A DNA stretch of 64,000 nt from Clostridium_AT stratigraminis (GCF_045310675.1 NZ_JBJHZZ010000003.1:124001-188000), one strand, 5' to 3'; positions 42,615-52,225 are shown, numbered from the stretch's first letter. Program-made: numbers and translations. Notes: generated from the letters alone by a model not told the origin.

Positions 42615-43655
42615 TTATCTTTTTGTAACAATTTTGATAATTTGTGATGCCACCTCATCTAAAGGAACCACTAAATCTACCATACCTGTTTCGAAGGTGG
42701 CTTTGGGCATTCCATAAATGGTGCAAGTTGATTTATCCTCTGAAATTGTAACGCCACCACTTCTTTTAATAACCATAGTGCCTTGAGCTCCATCCTTACC
42801 CATACCAGTTAAAACAACACTAAGCAAATGAGGACCATATACCTTTGCTGCAGAATTAAACAACTTATCTACTGAAGGTCTAACACCCCAGATAGGAGGT
42901 TCTGTATTTAAATGAATCCTATTTTGAGTTAAAACTTCCATATGATATCCTCCTGGTGCTATATATACTACATCTTTTTCAATAAATGCAGCCTCAGAAG
43001 CTTCAACTACTTTAATCTTGCTATTTAGATTTAACCTGTCAGCAAACGCCTTAGTAAAGCCTGCTGGCATGTGTTGTACTATAAATATTGGTATCCCTAT
43101 TTTCTCAGGCAGAGCCGTAATTATAGTATATAATGCTTTTGGTCCGCCAGTGGAAGCTCCTATAACAACTGCATCAATTTTTTCATGTACTGAATTATTA
43201 TAATGATTACTTTTTTCTATATGAGCATCGATTTTTTCATAAGTATCAATTTCTTTATTTAAAGCAGTTCTTATTTTCAACAAAAGTTCATCTTTTACTT
43301 TATTAATATCAAGAGAAATAGCCCCAGATGGTTTTGGTATAAAATCAAAAGCACCAGCCTCAAGGCATTCCATTGTTAGTGAAGTACTACTTTGGGATAC
43401 GCTGCTAAGCATTATAGTTTTAATATGAATTTGTCTTCTTTTCATTTCCCTTAAGGCAGAAATACCATCCATAATTGGCATTTCAACGTCCAAAGTTATA
43501 ATGTCAGGATTATGCTTTAATGCCTTTTCCAGCATTTCTTCACCGTTTCTTGCTATATCTATTACTTCCATATCTTGTTCAGAATTAATCATATCTGATA
43601 TTATTTTTCTCATTAAAGCCGAATCATCTACTACCAAAACTTTGATTTTTATCAA
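42615..43655 (-). CDS. cheB: Chemoreceptor methylesterase CheB
   Basis: Receiver domain with phospho-acceptor in ITLDVEMPIMDG, linker, and C-terminal methylesterase domain with the catalytic serine in GASTGGPKAL, the histidine in VQHMPAGFTKAFADRLN and the aspartate in GMGKDGAQG. I choose TTG 43655 (GGAG 8 nt upstream), giving IKIKVLVVDDSA; an in-frame GTG/ATG three codons earlier overlaps the ribosome binding site. 346 residues. Follows cheD closely. Confidence 0.95.
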   Translation of the reverse strand: MIKIKVLVVDDSALMRKIISDMINSEQDMEVIDIARNGEEMLEKALKHNPDIITLDVEMPIMDGISALREMKRRQIHIKTIMLSSVSQSSTSLTMECLEAGAFDFIPKPSGAISLDINKVKDELLLKIRTALNKEIDTYEKIDAHIEKSNHYNNSVHEKIDAVVIGASTGGPKALYTIITALPEKIGIPIFIVQHMPAGFTKAFADRLNLNSKIKVVEASEAAFIEKDVVYIAPGGYHMEVLTQNRIHLNTEPPIWGVRPSVDKLFNSAAKVYGPHLLSVVLTGMGKDGAQGTMVIKRSGGVTISEDKSTCTIYGMPKATFETGMVDLVVPLDEVASQIIKIVTKR

Positions 43656-43668
43656 ATACATCACTCCA

Positions 43669-44157
43669 TCATATATCTTTAATTCCTTGGCCTACAGTTC
43701 TAATTTGGACATCTCCATTAAGAGTGTGAAAAATCATTGTTCTGCCTTTATTGCCTCCGCAGTCTTCACCTATAATAGGGATTGCTAGTTTTCCTAGAGC
43801 ATCCTTTACAGCATTCATGTTTCTATTGCCAATATCCATCATCATATTTTTATCAGTAAAATTAAACATTGATGCTCCTCCGGCAATTTTTGCTCTTAGA
43901 TTTCTCTTTAAAGCACCCATGTTTTGAACTTTATCAAGTAAAATTGGAATAGCTAAATCAGCAAATTTTAAAGGATTATTTACAGTGCTAAAGGCTTTGC
44001 TGTCAGGAAGCATAATATGAGCCAAACCACCTATATTCTTAGAGCTGTCAAATAATGCAATTCCTATACAAGACCCTAGTCCAACAGTAATCAGCTTATC
44101 TGGCGAACTAGCCACATTTAAATCTGCTATACCAACCTTTATTTCATTAATCTCCAT
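43669..44157 (-). CDS. cheD: Chemoreceptor glutamine deamidase CheD
   Basis: 162 residues with the catalytic Cys in GLGSCIGIALFD, His in IGGLAHIMLPD and Thr in GGNKGRTMIF. Deamidates receptor glutamines and pairs with CheC. Located between cheW and cheB. Confidence 0.96.
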   Translation of the reverse strand: MEINEIKVGIADLNVASSPDKLITVGLGSCIGIALFDSSKNIGGLAHIMLPDSKAFSTVNNPLKFADLAIPILLDKVQNMGALKRNLRAKIAGGASMFNFTDKNMMMDIGNRNMNAVKDALGKLAIPIIGEDCGGNKGRTMIFHTLNGDVQIRTVGQGIKDI

Positions 44158-44167
44158 ATTTACTCCA

Positions 44168-44614
44168 TTAAATTAGTTTCTTTTCTTCCTCTGTCAAAAC
44201 AGTTCCTAAGTTTAAGAAAATGATTATTTTTTTGTCTATTTTAATAAGACCTTTCATGTATCTCTTTGATATACCAGCTGCTATATCTGGAGGTGTTTCA
44301 ATTGTTTTTGAATTCACATCCCTTACTTCAGAAACAAGGTCAACAATAATTCCTATTTTGTTACTTGCTTGTTTAGCAACAATAATCTTCGAGTCTTCCT
44401 TTATTGCAGAAAAAGGGAGATTGAATTTTTTTGCTAGTGATATTACAGGTAATATGCTGCCTTCATGGTTAATAACACCTTCAACAAACTCTGGTGCATC
44501 TGGAAGTTTTGTTGGTTCTTCATACCCCAATATTCTCTCTACCTCCATTATATCAGCAGCATAGTTCTCATCGTTAATACTAAAAATAACAATCTTAATT
44601 TGACTATTCTCCAT
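44168..44614 (-). CDS. cheW: Chemotaxis coupling protein CheW (second copy)
   Basis: 148 residues. Core ILGYEEPTKLPDAPEFVEGV followed by INHEGSILPVISLAKKFNL, then MKGLIKIDKKIIIFLNLGTV. Low similarity to the other CheW here, so the two may serve different receptor arrays or one may be a specialised adaptor. Next to fapA. Confidence 0.92.
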   Translation of the reverse strand: MENSQIKIVIFSINDENYAADIMEVERILGYEEPTKLPDAPEFVEGVINHEGSILPVISLAKKFNLPFSAIKEDSKIIVAKQASNKIGIIVDLVSEVRDVNSKTIETPPDIAAGISKRYMKGLIKIDKKIIIFLNLGTVLTEEEKKLI

Positions 44615-44624
44615 AAAAAACCTC

Positions 44625-46184
44625 CTATAATCTAAATCTATCCACTATTAATTCTTGACTATCATTAATGTACGCATGAACATCCTTACAAGGATAATCT
44701 AGTGTAAATTCCCTATTTCCTATATAAATCATAGTATTTACATATGCTACAGATATTTCTATATGTCCTTTTTCAGATACCATAAGTTTTGTAGTAACTC
44801 CACCAAGGCTTCCAACAACTTTACATATAATTTCATTTTCAGCTTTTATGTTACCGCCTCTTACAATACTTTTATCCTGAAGGAAATAAATACTGCCTTG
44901 AGAAGTAATAGAAGAAATATATGCTCCCTTACCTGAGAATATAATATCTCCAGTACTTATAATAGTGGAGTCCTGACAATAATTAAGTTTAACATTTACT
45001 GGTATAGATTTTTCCATTTTTAGATCATCCAAAAGGCTTTTTAAGATTTCAACAATCTCCAATACTTCGCTATAGTGCTTAATTTTAATTGGATTTAGTC
45101 CAATAAGTTTTTCTTTAATTAACCTTACAAGCATTTCGAACTTTACATTTTCATGATTTCTTACCATTATAGATTTAGCAATTACACCCATGCAGGCTGA
45201 AGGCATAGCCCTGAATTTACTATCAATTAACACCTTAATAATTTGTCCATCAGAGGTATTATAACCAAGCAAATTGAATTTCTTTATTTCTTCAATAGCT
45301 ATAACCATTTCGTTTAAAAGCTTATAAAGGACATCAAATTGCTCAATTGCCCTAACTTTTTCATTATCTTCTCCACCTCCAACAATAGTGGAGCTTATAA
45401 TATTACCATTTATAAATATGTCACCTTTTCCGCTGACTACCGCACTTTCCACGTTTTGAGATATATTAATGGAATTGCCAGAAATAACTTTCATCCCTTC
45501 CCTAACACTTCCATTAATTTTTATGTCCCCTAAAAAGCTAATATTTCCAGTACTTATATCTACATCAGTATTTAATTCGTGAACACTAAAGACACTAAAA
45601 GTATTGCTCTTCATGCAGGGTTTTCCGTCAATTAATGCAATAATAGTATTATCATCTTTTAGTTCAGCGCCTTGTCCTGCTCTAAACTTGACCTTTTTAA
45701 CACCTTTTGGCTTTATAACTTCACCAAAAACATCTTTACCCGGAATACCTTCTATGCTATCAATTTTAACAGCAATAACATCGCCCTTAAGTACTGCATT
45801 TACGGCACCAATATTTTTGAAATCTACTTTGCCATTGATATCTTCCCTTAATTTTACTATGTCACTGTCCACATCAAATTTGATTTGTATACTTTCATCC
45901 TGCCCTTCAATTGCTGTCTCGCCTTTAGCTATAAGAAGTCTTCTAACTCCTTCTTCTAGGGTACACTTTAATAAATTTTCTTCTATAATGCCAGTTGTTA
46001 TTCCAAAACCTACTAAAGCTTCTCTTATTTCACTAGAAGTATATTTAGGAGCTTTTTTGCCTTCACTATCTAGGAAATATTCAATTGTTATGTACGCCTC
46101 TATTTTATTGTTATTAGTATTAATTTTTAAACTCCTGGCAACTTCAATAGGCTTGTCCTTTTTTAAAAGATCTGCATCTTGCAC
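44625..46184 (-). CDS. fapA: FapA / DUF342 flagellar assembly protein A family
   Basis: 519 residues: an N-terminal RepA-like part (YFLDSEGKKAPKYTSSEIRE), then the DUF342 beta-helix region (VDISTGNISFLGDIKINGSV and AVVSGKGDIFINGNIIS), coiled coil, and a second beta-helix (QGSIYFLQDKSIVRGGNIKA). FapA members affect polar or flagellar positioning in some species; exact role uncertain. It is the first gene of the che operon, with GGGGTGGGGATAGG before its start. Confidence 0.9.
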   Translation of the reverse strand: MQDADLLKKDKPIEVARSLKINTNNNKIEAYITIEYFLDSEGKKAPKYTSSEIREALVGFGITTGIIEENLLKCTLEEGVRRLLIAKGETAIEGQDESIQIKFDVDSDIVKLREDINGKVDFKNIGAVNAVLKGDVIAVKIDSIEGIPGKDVFGEVIKPKGVKKVKFRAGQGAELKDDNTIIALIDGKPCMKSNTFSVFSVHELNTDVDISTGNISFLGDIKINGSVREGMKVISGNSINISQNVESAVVSGKGDIFINGNIISSTIVGGGEDNEKVRAIEQFDVLYKLLNEMVIAIEEIKKFNLLGYNTSDGQIIKVLIDSKFRAMPSACMGVIAKSIMVRNHENVKFEMLVRLIKEKLIGLNPIKIKHYSEVLEIVEILKSLLDDLKMEKSIPVNVKLNYCQDSTIISTGDIIFSGKGAYISSITSQGSIYFLQDKSIVRGGNIKAENEIICKVVGSLGGVTTKLMVSEKGHIEISVAYVNTMIYIGNREFTLDYPCKDVHAYINDSQELIVDRFRL

Positions 46185-46202
46185 CTATCCCCACCCCTAA
46201 CA

Positions 46203-46232
46203 ATAATTTGCACAATAATTATTTTTCGTCAA
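46203..46232 (-). promoter_or_regulatory. Weak candidate promoter for the fapA-che operon
   Basis: TTGACG (46227-46232), 18-nt spacer, AATTAT (46203-46208). The -35 box is good but the -10 is weak. It lies about 20 nt before the fapA ATG, in the gap after the aminotransferase gene. Confidence 0.3.
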
Positions 46233-46254
46233 TTTCAGAGAAAACTTAACAAGT

Positions 46255-47097
46255 TTAGGCTTGTTTGTTATTATTTATATAATTATTGATACTTATATTA
46301 TAAGCGCTCATAATATTTTGTACAATGTAATTTGTTGAAGAAGATAATTTAACGTCATTAATTTTGTCAATTGGTAGAATCTTTGGAGAAGTTCCACTGA
46401 TAAATGCTGCATCTAATTCCTTTACATCATTATAATTAACCTTTTTCTCTGAGAATCTTATTCCTTCGGCTTTACATAGTTCAATAATTATTGTTCTTGT
46501 TATACCTGGAAGAACATCTTCTAAAGGCGCAGTTATTAACCTATCACCCTTAACCATGAATATATTGGATCTGCTTCCTTCAGTAATATCTCCTTGCTTA
46601 TCAACAAGAATCGCTTCATATACATTATTCTCCTTTATAAGCTTATTAGAATATTCTCTTAGCTCCTTATTAATAATCTTAGCATTAGGATTGCTTCTTT
46701 CCATAAAGCAGAAAACTGTATCCACTCCATGTTTATAATCTTCTTCTTTTGGGTAATGACTTTCAATAAAAAAAGCATAAAAATTATCTTTCTCTACTAA
46801 ATCATTACCCAAGTTATTAAAAATGATTTTAATATTTCCTTCACTATAATTATTAATTTTTATTAGCTTATAGAGTTTACTTTTAAGTTCAGCTTTATTT
46901 ATCCAGATTTTTTTATTTATTAATGCAGCTGAATTATTAAGTCTTTCTAAATGTCTATCTAAGAATAGAGGTACTTTATCAATTACTCTAATAACCTCAT
47001 AAAGAGATACCCCTTTATTAATATTTTTGTCATTAAATTCTTCTTTGCTTAAAACCTCTTCATTTTTAATAAAATAAGCACCATAACATTCGCTCAT
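46255..47097 (-). CDS. Class IV aminotransferase (PabC / branched-chain type)
   Basis: PLP enzyme of the BCAT/aminodeoxychorismate lyase fold. Motifs: GAYFIKNEEVLSKEEFNDKN at the N-terminus, LFLDRHLERLN, and the PLP region VLVDKQGDITEGSRSNIFMV followed by EDVLPGITRTIIIELCK. Substrate is not decided: PabC or D-amino-acid type both fit. I choose ATG 47097 (AGGAGGGG upstream) for 280 residues; a TTG at 47142 with its own AGGAGG gives an N-terminal extension NNHYVPRKLEGGVN that is not conserved. Confidence 0.85.
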   Translation of the reverse strand: MSECYGAYFIKNEEVLSKEEFNDKNINKGVSLYEVIRVIDKVPLFLDRHLERLNNSAALINKKIWINKAELKSKLYKLIKINNYSEGNIKIIFNNLGNDLVEKDNFYAFFIESHYPKEEDYKHGVDTVFCFMERSNPNAKIINKELREYSNKLIKENNVYEAILVDKQGDITEGSRSNIFMVKGDRLITAPLEDVLPGITRTIIIELCKAEGIRFSEKKVNYNDVKELDAAFISGTSPKILPIDKINDVKLSSSTNYIVQNIMSAYNISINNYINNNKQA

Positions 47098-47122
47098 ATT
47101 AACCCCTCCTTCTAATTTCCGA

Positions 47123-47204
47123 GGTACATAATGATTATTCAAGTATTATGCCTCCTATTATTTAATGGGTACGTAATGATTAACCATTACTATGCCTCTT
47201 ATTA
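47123..47204 (-). repeat. Tandem 38-bp repeat carrying RBS-start modules
   Basis: Two copies (47123-47160 and 47168-47204, period 45) are about 80% identical. Each, on the minus strand, holds AGGAGG or AAGAGG, then a start codon and codons for N-H-Y-V-P. The proximal copy is in frame with the aminotransferase gene; the distal copy encodes a nine-residue peptide. Confidence 0.75.
47158..47187 (-). CDS. Possible leader peptide MVNHYVPIK
   Basis: Nine codons from ATG 47187 with AAGAGG 7 nt upstream, ending in TAA, in the tandem repeat ahead of the aminotransferase gene. Too short for homology. Supported only by the ribosome binding site and the near copy NHYVP in the following module. Confidence 0.35.
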   Translation of the reverse strand: MVNHYVPIK

Positions 47205-47259
47205 ATTTTTACAGATGCTCTAATTTGATAGATATATGAAATTTAAGGACCAATTTATT

Positions 47260-47901
47260 TTATTTCCATTTCAATACCTTTATTTTATTCTGATTTTTTC
47301 TATAGTTTATTAAATAGGGATTGCCTACTAAATTAAATAAGGGTAAATCCGAAAGAGAATCTGAAAACATATAAGAGTTTTTAAAATCAACTTCTATATT
47401 ATCCTTTTTAATTTCCTCCATAAGCCTTCTAACCTTTTCCTCACCTTTATTATTTTCTCCGCTAATTTTAGCTTTATGTATACCTTTTTCACTTAAAAAT
47501 CTTGTGCCAATAACCTTATCCACTTCCTTAATATTATAAAGTTCATTTAAGTAAAACTCTGCTGAAGCGGATATTAGATATATTCTGCAGCCTTCAGCTT
47601 TAAGTTTCTTTATTGTATCAATTGCATCTTTATATAAAATCTTGCTTAATCTCTTCTCATAAAAGTCCTTTACCGAAAACTTCATATCCTCTTCCTTTAT
47701 GCCATCTATAAATGAAACAAAGCACTCCTTTGTTCTTTTTAAGGGTATAACCTTTAAGGCGTACAATATTCCCGTTAAAATAATCTTAGGCATAAATATT
47801 ATAAGTTTTGGGTTACTTTTTAGCATAAATTTATAAAATTCAATTAGCGTTTCTCTTTTAGTTAAGGTAAAGTCCACATCAAAAATAGCTAGTTTCTCCA
47901 T
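47260..47901 (-). CDS. HAD-IB family phosphatase (phosphoserine phosphatase-like)
   Basis: 213 residues. HAD motif I is FDVDFTLTKRETLIEFYKF (nucleophile Asp), motif II in YLISASAEFYLN, motif III/IV in MFSDSLSDLPLFNLVG. Resembles HAD-IB enzymes such as SerB or TIGR01490 members, with a hydrophobic cap helix (IIFMPKIILTGILYALKV) that suggests a lipid-like or membrane-near substrate. Substrate unknown. Could share a transcript with the following aminotransferase gene. Confidence 0.8.
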   Translation of the reverse strand: MEKLAIFDVDFTLTKRETLIEFYKFMLKSNPKLIIFMPKIILTGILYALKVIPLKRTKECFVSFIDGIKEEDMKFSVKDFYEKRLSKILYKDAIDTIKKLKAEGCRIYLISASAEFYLNELYNIKEVDKVIGTRFLSEKGIHKAKISGENNKGEEKVRRLMEEIKKDNIEVDFKNSYMFSDSLSDLPLFNLVGNPYLINYRKNQNKIKVLKWK

Positions 47902-48039
47902 ATACCCTCCTGAATTCCTTTTTACTAGGCAAGCAGTACTACCCGATTCCCATTCACCAGTTTATCTATAAAAGTCCATTTAGGATTATTACCTATCCTC
48001 ATGCAATATTAATTCTAAATTTTCATTTCTTGTCCCTTT

Positions 48040-48070
48040 TATAAAAATAAAGACCGCATAAGCGGTCTTT
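48040..48070 (-). terminator. Terminator of the DUF1292 gene
   Basis: AAAGACCGC pairs with GCGGTCTTT around ATAA, followed on the minus strand by TATTTTTAT. Four nt after the stop codon. Confidence 0.85.
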
Positions 48071-48074
48071 GATT

Positions 48075-48413
48075 TTATTCCTCATCCTGTAGGGATTCTT
48101 CATAATACTTGGAAACTTCTTCGAATTCCGCATCCTCTGGAACTACAAGTTCTCCTTCTTCCCCTACAACTTTAAATAGATATACTGAACCATCATCAGG
48201 ATTCTGAACTAATATATAGTCCTGTTCCTTATAAGTAAAGCCATCTACAACTTCACAGGAAACTACGTTTCCATTTTCATCTTCTAAATCAACAATCATT
48301 GGTTCATGATCGTGATCATGACCGCAGCAGCAGCCACCTTCTTCATGCTCATGTTCGCCGCAGCCACATGTATCGTCTTCACAACCACAGTTGTGTAATT
48401 TATTTTCTTCCAT
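48075..48413 (-). CDS. DUF1292 protein with Cys/His-rich N-terminus
   Basis: 112 residues. C-terminal two-thirds is the acidic DUF1292 domain (MIVDLEDENGNVVSCEVVDG then YKEQDYILVQNPDDGSVYLF). The first 38 residues add a metal-ligand tail with CGCEDDTCGCGEHEHEEGG and CCCGHDHDHE, unlike most DUF1292 proteins, which start near the domain. A Zn/Ni/Co binding or storage role is inference. Single-gene transcript with its own terminator. Confidence 0.85.
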   Translation of the reverse strand: MEENKLHNCGCEDDTCGCGEHEHEEGGCCCGHDHDHEPMIVDLEDENGNVVSCEVVDGFTYKEQDYILVQNPDDGSVYLFKVVGEEGELVVPEDAEFEEVSKYYEESLQDEE

Positions 48414-48576
48414 AACTAATACCTCCTTTAGACATTATAATAACATTGTAACCGTTATTTAACTTTTTTAAAAGAGTTTTTTATAATTTTTTTCTAATGT
48501 GGCATAGTGACGTATCTTTTGGCTCATTATAAAATTTCTAATAAAAATGATACTTTAGCCTTGTGCTGTATAAATC

Positions 48577-48620
48577 AAAAGAGCCTTGAAATAGCACATT
48601 ACTGCTATTTCAAGGCTTTT
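48577..48620 (-). terminator. Terminator after PFOR
   Basis: AAAAGAGCCTTGAAATAGCA pairs with TGCTATTTCAAGGCTTTTT (about 17 bp), with A/T runs on both sides, so it can work in either direction. It lies 41 nt after the PFOR stop codon. Confidence 0.9.
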
Positions 48621-48660
48621 TAATTATTAACCCTTAAGAAAAACGTCCTAAGTAAGATTT

Positions 48661-51600
48661 TTAGTAGCTAGCAAGTCTCTTATAGCCTTCAAGTCTTTCT
48701 ATAGCATCTCTTTGAGTCTTTTCAAATAATGCATCTGCAGCTTCTGGGAATTGTTTAGCTAGTGAAGAGTATCTTACTTCACCCATTAAGAATTCTCTGA
48801 AGTCTCCAGTTGGTTCCTTTGAATCTAAGCTAAATGGATTCTTGCCTTGTTCTTTTAGACTTGGGTTGAATCTGTAATTAGCCCAGTATCCACAATCAAC
48901 AGCCATCTTACCTTCAGCTTGGCTCTTACCCATACCATTTCTTAATCCATGGTTAATACATGGTGAATATCCGATAATTAAGGATGGTCCTTTGTAAGCT
49001 TCAGCTTCAGCAATAGCTTTTAAGGTTTGGTTCTTGTCAGCACCCATGGAAACTTGTGCAACATAAACATAACCATAGCTCATAGCCATCATTCCAAGAT
49101 CTTTCTTCTTAGTGTTCTTTCCGCTTGCAGCGAATTTAGCTATAGCAGCTGTTGGAGTAGCCTTTGAAGATTGTCCCCCAGTATTGGAGTAAACTTCTGT
49201 ATCAAATACAAATACATTTACATCTTCTCCTGATGCTAGGACGTGGTCTAATCCGCCGTATCCAATATCGTAAGCCCAACCGTCTCCACCAAAGATCCAG
49301 TTTGATCTCTTAATAAAGAAGTCTTTATTCTCATATAAATCATTTAATAATGAACAATCGCCTTTTTCAGCTTCAAGTAAAGCAGTTAATTTATCAGCTC
49401 TTTCTCTTGTTCCTTCTCCATTTTCAAGATTTGCTATAAAGTCTTCTAAAGCTGCCTTAAGTTCTGCACTAATGCTTCCTTTAATTGCTTCAGCTGCTGT
49501 ATTAGCCAATCTGTCTCTTACTTGTTTTACACCAAGATACATTCCAAGACCAAACTCAGCATTATCTTCAAATAGTGAATTTGCCCATGCAGGACCATGT
49601 CCTAAATGGTTCTTAGTATATGGAGTTGCAGGTGCTGATGCTCCCCAAATTGATGAACATCCAGTAGCATTAGCTATCATCATTCTGTCACCAAATAATT
49701 GAGTTACAAGTCTAGCATAACCTGTTTCTAAGCATCCAGCACAAGCTCCTGAGAATTCAAGTAATGGCTGTTCGAATTGACTGCCTTTTACAGTTAACTT
49801 ATTCATTGGGTTTTTCTTAGGTGATACTCCCATAGCAAAATCCCATGCTTCTACTTTATCTAATTGAGTGTCTAGCGGCTTCATAATAAGAGCCTTCTCT
49901 TTTGCTGGGCATATATCAGCACAGTTTCCACAGCCTGTACAATCAAGTGGTGATACAGATATATTGAATTTAAGTCCCTTTGCTCCAGTTGCATCTTTTG
50001 CATTAAATTCAGCTGGTGCTGCTGCCATTTCTTCATCATTAACAAGTACTGGCCTTATTGCAGCATGAGGACATACAAAGGCACATTGATTACATTGAAT
50101 ACAATTGTCAATTTGCCATTCTGGAACGCTAATAGCAATTCCTCTCTTTTCATAAGCAGCAGTACCCATTGGGAAAGTACCATCTTCCATTCCTATGAAA
50201 GCACTTACAGGAAGCTTGTCTCCATCTTGTCTATTCATTGGATTTACAATTTTGCTTATAAATTCAGGAACTTTAGCAGTTGCAGCTGCTTCTTCTTGCG
50301 CCTCAGCCCAGGAAGCAGGAACATCTATTTTAACGATTGATAGAGCGCCCTTATCAATAGCAGCGTTGTTCATATCAACAACTTTTTGTCCTTTCTTACC
50401 ATAGGAAGTTACAACAGCATCTTTTAAATATTTTATAGCATCATCTACTGGAATTACATTAGCAATTTTAAAGAAAGCTGATTGCATTATCATGTTAATT
50501 CTTCCGCCAAGACCTATTTCTTGTGCTATCTTAACAGCATTTAGTGTATAGAATTCAATGTTGTTTTCAGCTATGAACTTCTTATAGGAAGCAGGTAAAT
50601 GCTCTTCTATTTCTTCTGGGGTCCAGATAGTATTTAATAAGAATTTACCGCCTTTTTTAAGTCCTTCTAAAACGTTATATTTAAACACATAGGATTGATT
50701 ATGACAAGCAACGAAATCAGCTTTGTTTATTAAGTATGGGGACTTGATTGGTGTCTTACCAAATCTTAAGTGTGATACTGTTATACCGCCTGATTTCTTT
50801 GAGTCATATGCAAAGTATCCTTGTGCATACATGTCAGTATGGTCTCCAATGATCTTAATAGCACTCTTGTTAGCTCCGACAGTACCGTCTGATCCAAGGC
50901 CCCAGAATTTACAAGCCTTTGTCCCTGCTGGAGTTGTATCGATGTCTTCAGCAACTGGTAAAGAAGTGTTAGTTACATCATCAATTATACCAATTGTAAA
51001 TCTATCCTTTGGAGCAGCTAATTTTAAGTTTTCAAATACAGGAAGTATTTGTGAAGGAACAGGATCCTTTGAACCTAAACCATATCTGCCTCCAACTATT
51101 ACTGGCTGGAACTCTTTTCCATAATATGCGTTTTTAACATCTAGGTATAATGGTTCTCCTATTGAACCTGGTTCCTTAGTTCTATCAAGAACAGCAATAC
51201 TCTTAACTGTGCTTGGTATATATTTGAAGAAATGCTCTAATGAGAATGGTCTATATAAATGAACATTTAATAAACCTACTTTTTCTCCTTTAGCTATTAA
51301 GTAATCAATTGTTTCTTCAATAGTATCGCAAACAGAACCCATTGCTATTATCATTCTTTCAGCATCTGGTGCTCCATAATAGTTAAATAGGTGATATTCT
51401 CTTCCTGTAAGCTTTGTCATTTCTGCCATATAGCTTTCTACTATTTCTGGAAGTTCTTCATAAAACTTGTTTGAAACTTCTCTTTCCTGGAAGTAAATAT
51501 CTGGGTTTTGAGCAGTACCACGAGTTACTGGATGATCTGGATTTAATGCTCTTCTTCTAAATGCATTTACAGCATCCATATCAACTAAACCTTTTAAATC

Positions 51601-52164
51601 ATCATACTCAAGCATTTCAATTTTTTGTACTTCATGAGAGGTTCTAAAACCATCAAAGAAGTTTACGAATGGCACTCTTCCTTTTATAGCTGATAAATGA
51701 GCTACTGCTGATAAATCCATAACTTGTTGTACTGAACTTTCTGCAAGTAGAGCAAAGCCAGTTTGTCTTGCAGCCATAACGTCTTGATGATCTCCAAATA
51801 TATTAAGTGAATTAGCGGCTAAAGCTCTTGCTGAAACGTGTAAAACTCCAGGTAAAAGTTCACCAGCCATCTTGTACATATTTGGTATCATAAGTAATAG
51901 ACCTTGTGATGCAGTATATGTAGTTGTTAAGGCACCTGCTTGTAAGGAACCATGAACAGCACCAGCTGCTCCTGCCTCAGATTGCATCTCCATAATCTTT
52001 ACAGTTTGTCCAAAAATATTCTTTCTTCCTTGTGCTGCCCATTCATCAACATGTTCAGCCATTGGAGATGATGGAGTAATTGGATAAATAGCTGCTACAT
52101 CAGTAAATGCATAGGAAATATGAGCTGCAGCAGTGTTTCCATCCATAGTCTTCATTTTTTTCAT
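48661..52164 (-). CDS. nifJ: Pyruvate:ferredoxin (flavodoxin) oxidoreductase, single chain
   Basis: Converts pyruvate, CoA and oxidised ferredoxin to acetyl-CoA, CO2 and reduced ferredoxin, the entry to clostridial energy metabolism. 1167 residues, usual homodimeric length. Domain I begins MKKMKTMDGNTAAAHISYAF and YPITPSSPMAEHVDEWAAQG. Two [4Fe4S] sites: CIQCNQCAFVCPHAA and CTGCGNCADICP. A third, cluster-proximal part is FSGACAGCLETGYARLVTQL, and the TPP-binding part GGDGWAYDIGYGGLDHVLA. Expression is likely high given its near-consensus promoter. Electrons can pass to the hydrogenase matured by HydE/HydF. Confidence 0.98.
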   Translation of the reverse strand: MKKMKTMDGNTAAAHISYAFTDVAAIYPITPSSPMAEHVDEWAAQGRKNIFGQTVKIMEMQSEAGAAGAVHGSLQAGALTTTYTASQGLLLMIPNMYKMAGELLPGVLHVSARALAANSLNIFGDHQDVMAARQTGFALLAESSVQQVMDLSAVAHLSAIKGRVPFVNFFDGFRTSHEVQKIEMLEYDDLKGLVDMDAVNAFRRRALNPDHPVTRGTAQNPDIYFQEREVSNKFYEELPEIVESYMAEMTKLTGREYHLFNYYGAPDAERMIIAMGSVCDTIEETIDYLIAKGEKVGLLNVHLYRPFSLEHFFKYIPSTVKSIAVLDRTKEPGSIGEPLYLDVKNAYYGKEFQPVIVGGRYGLGSKDPVPSQILPVFENLKLAAPKDRFTIGIIDDVTNTSLPVAEDIDTTPAGTKACKFWGLGSDGTVGANKSAIKIIGDHTDMYAQGYFAYDSKKSGGITVSHLRFGKTPIKSPYLINKADFVACHNQSYVFKYNVLEGLKKGGKFLLNTIWTPEEIEEHLPASYKKFIAENNIEFYTLNAVKIAQEIGLGGRINMIMQSAFFKIANVIPVDDAIKYLKDAVVTSYGKKGQKVVDMNNAAIDKGALSIVKIDVPASWAEAQEEAAATAKVPEFISKIVNPMNRQDGDKLPVSAFIGMEDGTFPMGTAAYEKRGIAISVPEWQIDNCIQCNQCAFVCPHAAIRPVLVNDEEMAAAPAEFNAKDATGAKGLKFNISVSPLDCTGCGNCADICPAKEKALIMKPLDTQLDKVEAWDFAMGVSPKKNPMNKLTVKGSQFEQPLLEFSGACAGCLETGYARLVTQLFGDRMMIANATGCSSIWGASAPATPYTKNHLGHGPAWANSLFEDNAEFGLGMYLGVKQVRDRLANTAAEAIKGSISAELKAALEDFIANLENGEGTRERADKLTALLEAEKGDCSLLNDLYENKDFFIKRSNWIFGGDGWAYDIGYGGLDHVLASGEDVNVFVFDTEVYSNTGGQSSKATPTAAIAKFAASGKNTKKKDLGMMAMSYGYVYVAQVSMGADKNQTLKAIAEAEAYKGPSLIIGYSPCINHGLRNGMGKSQAEGKMAVDCGYWANYRFNPSLKEQGKNPFSLDSKEPTGDFREFLMGEVRYSSLAKQFPEAADALFEKTQRDAIERLEGYKRLASY

Positions 52165-52225
52165 TAAAATACCTTCTTTCTATGTAAATTTTTGAAAGGT
52201 GACAAAATAAATTACTCACATCTTT

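Noticed and set aside
45604..46200. 198-codon plus-strand frame opposite fapA
   Set aside because: Antisense shadow of a clear gene; Ser/Leu/Pro-rich translation with no ribosome binding site or family features.
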